From Alphaproteobacteria bacterium (GTDB lineage Bacteria > Pseudomonadota > Alphaproteobacteria > Rhizobiales > Devosiaceae), in assembly GCA_018820005.1 (NCBI GenBank), contig JAHJOS010000650.1:1-6394 (forward strand): a stretch of 6,394 bases of DNA. The letters run 5' to 3'. Positions 5,514 through 6,394 of this stretch are shown in pieces. The notes beneath the pieces are model-generated. The model ran no database searches. It was given only the letters and a program-made list of their open reading frames with translations, and had not been told where the DNA came from. The translations under genes were made by a program, and so were the position numbers. Position 1 is the stretch's first letter; every line of letters starts with the position of its first letter.

Positions 5514-6394
5514 ATGTTCCTGTCCATCTTTGACGTCTTTAAAATCGGCATTGGCCCCTCGAGCTCCCACACCATGGGCCCGATGACAGCGGCCCGCCGC
5601 TTCCTTGCCGAGCTGGCGTCCAGCACCCTGCCCCGCGCAGCCCGCGCCCGACCCGCCGCGCTGACGGCGAGCCTGCATGGTTCGCTCGCATTCACTGGTA
5701 TCGGCCATGGCAGCGGCCGCGCGGTGATTTTGGGCCTGTGTGGTCAGGACCCCAGAACCGTCGATCCCGATGCGATGGACGCCATGGTCGCCGCGGTGGG
5801 GGCGCAGGGCCAGGTGCATCCGCCCGGCCACCCCGCCTATCGGTTCCGCCCGGCGCTCGATCTGGTGTTCGACAAGACCAATCCCCTCCCCGGCCACCCC
5901 AATGGCCTCCAGTTCGCCGCCTATGACGAGGACGGCCAATTGCTGCTGCGGCGCGCCTATTTCTCGGTCGGCGGCGGCTTTGTCGTCAGCGCCGAAGAGC
6001 TCGAGAGCCTCAAACACCCCGCAGCGCCAGCCGACGACGTGCCCTACCCCTTCACCAATGCCGCCGACATGCTGGCCATGGCCCGCACAGCAGGCCTGTC
6101 CATCGCCGGCCTCAAGCGCGCCAACGAGCAGGTCCGGCTCAGCCGCACGGCGCTTGATCGGGGCATTGAAGAAATCTGGTCGGTAATGAGCGGATGCATC
6201 GACCGCGGCATCGCCCAGGACGGCATCCTGCCCGGCGGCCTCAAGGTCAAGCGCCGCGCCGCCGCCATCCACCGCCAGCTCGACGACCAATGGCAGCGCA
6301 ATGAACTGACGCCCCTGATGGCCAATGACTGGCTGAGCCTTTACGCCATGGCAGTCAACGAGGAGAACGCTGGCGGCGGCCGCGTGGTCACCGC
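5514..6394 (+). CDS. sdaA: L-serine ammonia-lyase, iron-sulfur type, N-terminal 293 residues
   Basis: The frame is open from the start codon to the window edge, giving 293 of an expected roughly 455-465 residues. The enzyme converts L-serine to pyruvate and ammonia in the cytosol. The N-terminal beta domain starts FDVFKIGIGPSSSHTMGPM (6-24), continues with HGSLAFTGIGHGSGRAVILGL (55-75), HPPGHPAYRF (102-111), GHPNG (127-131) and the closing FSVGGGFV (150-157). The alpha domain begins near 180, with MSGCIDRGI (225-233), LPGGLKVKRRA (239-249) and NEENAGGGRVVT (282-293). The cysteines that bind the [4Fe-4S] cluster lie in the missing C-terminal part. I chose the ATG at 5514 because MFLSIFDVFKIG matches the usual SdaA N-terminus; an in-frame ATG at 5505 would add only MAA. 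Neither has a clear ribosome-binding site, so translation may rely on coupling to the SDR gene 54 bases upstream. Confidence 0.95.
   Translation, partial: MFLSIFDVFKIGIGPSSSHTMGPMTAARRFLAELASSTLPRAARARPAALTASLHGSLAFTGIGHGSGRAVILGLCGQDPRTVDPDAMDAMVAAVGAQGQVHPPGHPAYRFRPALDLVFDKTNPLPGHPNGLQFAAYDEDGQLLLRRAYFSVGGGFVVSAEELESLKHPAAPADDVPYPFTNAADMLAMARTAGLSIAGLKRANEQVRLSRTALDRGIEEIWSVMSGCIDRGIAQDGILPGGLKVKRRAAAIHRQLDDQWQRNELTPLMANDWLSLYAMAVNEENAGGGRVVT

Noticed and set aside
5406..6290. A 294-residue minus-strand open frame across the SDR end and sdaA
   Set aside because: Its Gly/Ala/Asp-rich translation resembles no family, and the plus strand encodes unmistakable SdaA motifs throughout.
1..6394. 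RidA and SdaA as one amino-acid deamination module
   Set aside because: The biochemical link is plausible in general, but the genes are about 5 kb apart, on opposite strands and separated by unrelated genes, so the sequence does not support a module.

Overview
The window looks like ordinary chromosomal DNA from a high-GC alphaproteobacterium. It is dense with genes, uses mostly G/C third positions, and carries gene types common in the order Hyphomicrobiales. A Devosia-like origin is my recollection-based guess, not something shown by a search. I see no rRNA, tRNA, CRISPR array, insertion sequence or phage gene.

Layout, left to right. The start of a RidA-family gene runs leftward off the window (1-114). 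It is divergent from a DedA-family inner-membrane protein gene (220-921), with a plausible promoter and a small leader hairpin between them. Next on the same strand is a small YjdJ-type GNAT acetyltransferase-like gene (1019-1315). It converges on a leftward block made of a 68-residue hypothetical protein (1346-1552), a lipoprotein gene broken by one frameshift (1557-1998), a membrane-bound CACHE-HAMP-GGDEF diguanylate cyclase (2093-3892), and an alpha/beta-hydrolase esterase of the MhqD/YpfH type (3992-4600). From a divergent start region, a short-chain dehydrogenase of the C-factor type (4746-5459) reads rightward. It is followed 54 bases later by the 5' two thirds of an iron-sulfur L-serine ammonia-lyase gene, sdaA, which runs off the right edge (5514-6394).

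The genes do not form one pathway. The diguanylate cyclase is a sensor that should make cyclic di-GMP in response to a periplasmic small-molecule signal, and it lacks the usual RxxD product-inhibition site. DedA is a housekeeping membrane transporter or flippase-type protein. The esterase, the SDR and SdaA are soluble metabolic enzymes. RidA and SdaA are linked in principle, because RidA proteins can remove reactive enamine/imine intermediates from amino-acid dehydratases, but here they are about 5 kb apart and divergent.

The most useful points for a second look are the single-base frameshift at a run of five C in the lipoprotein gene, the well-formed promoter with an embedded dyad in front of it, the missing I-site in the cyclase, and a strong hairpin without a U-tract just after the esterase stop. 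I did not find a convincing new multi-gene system.
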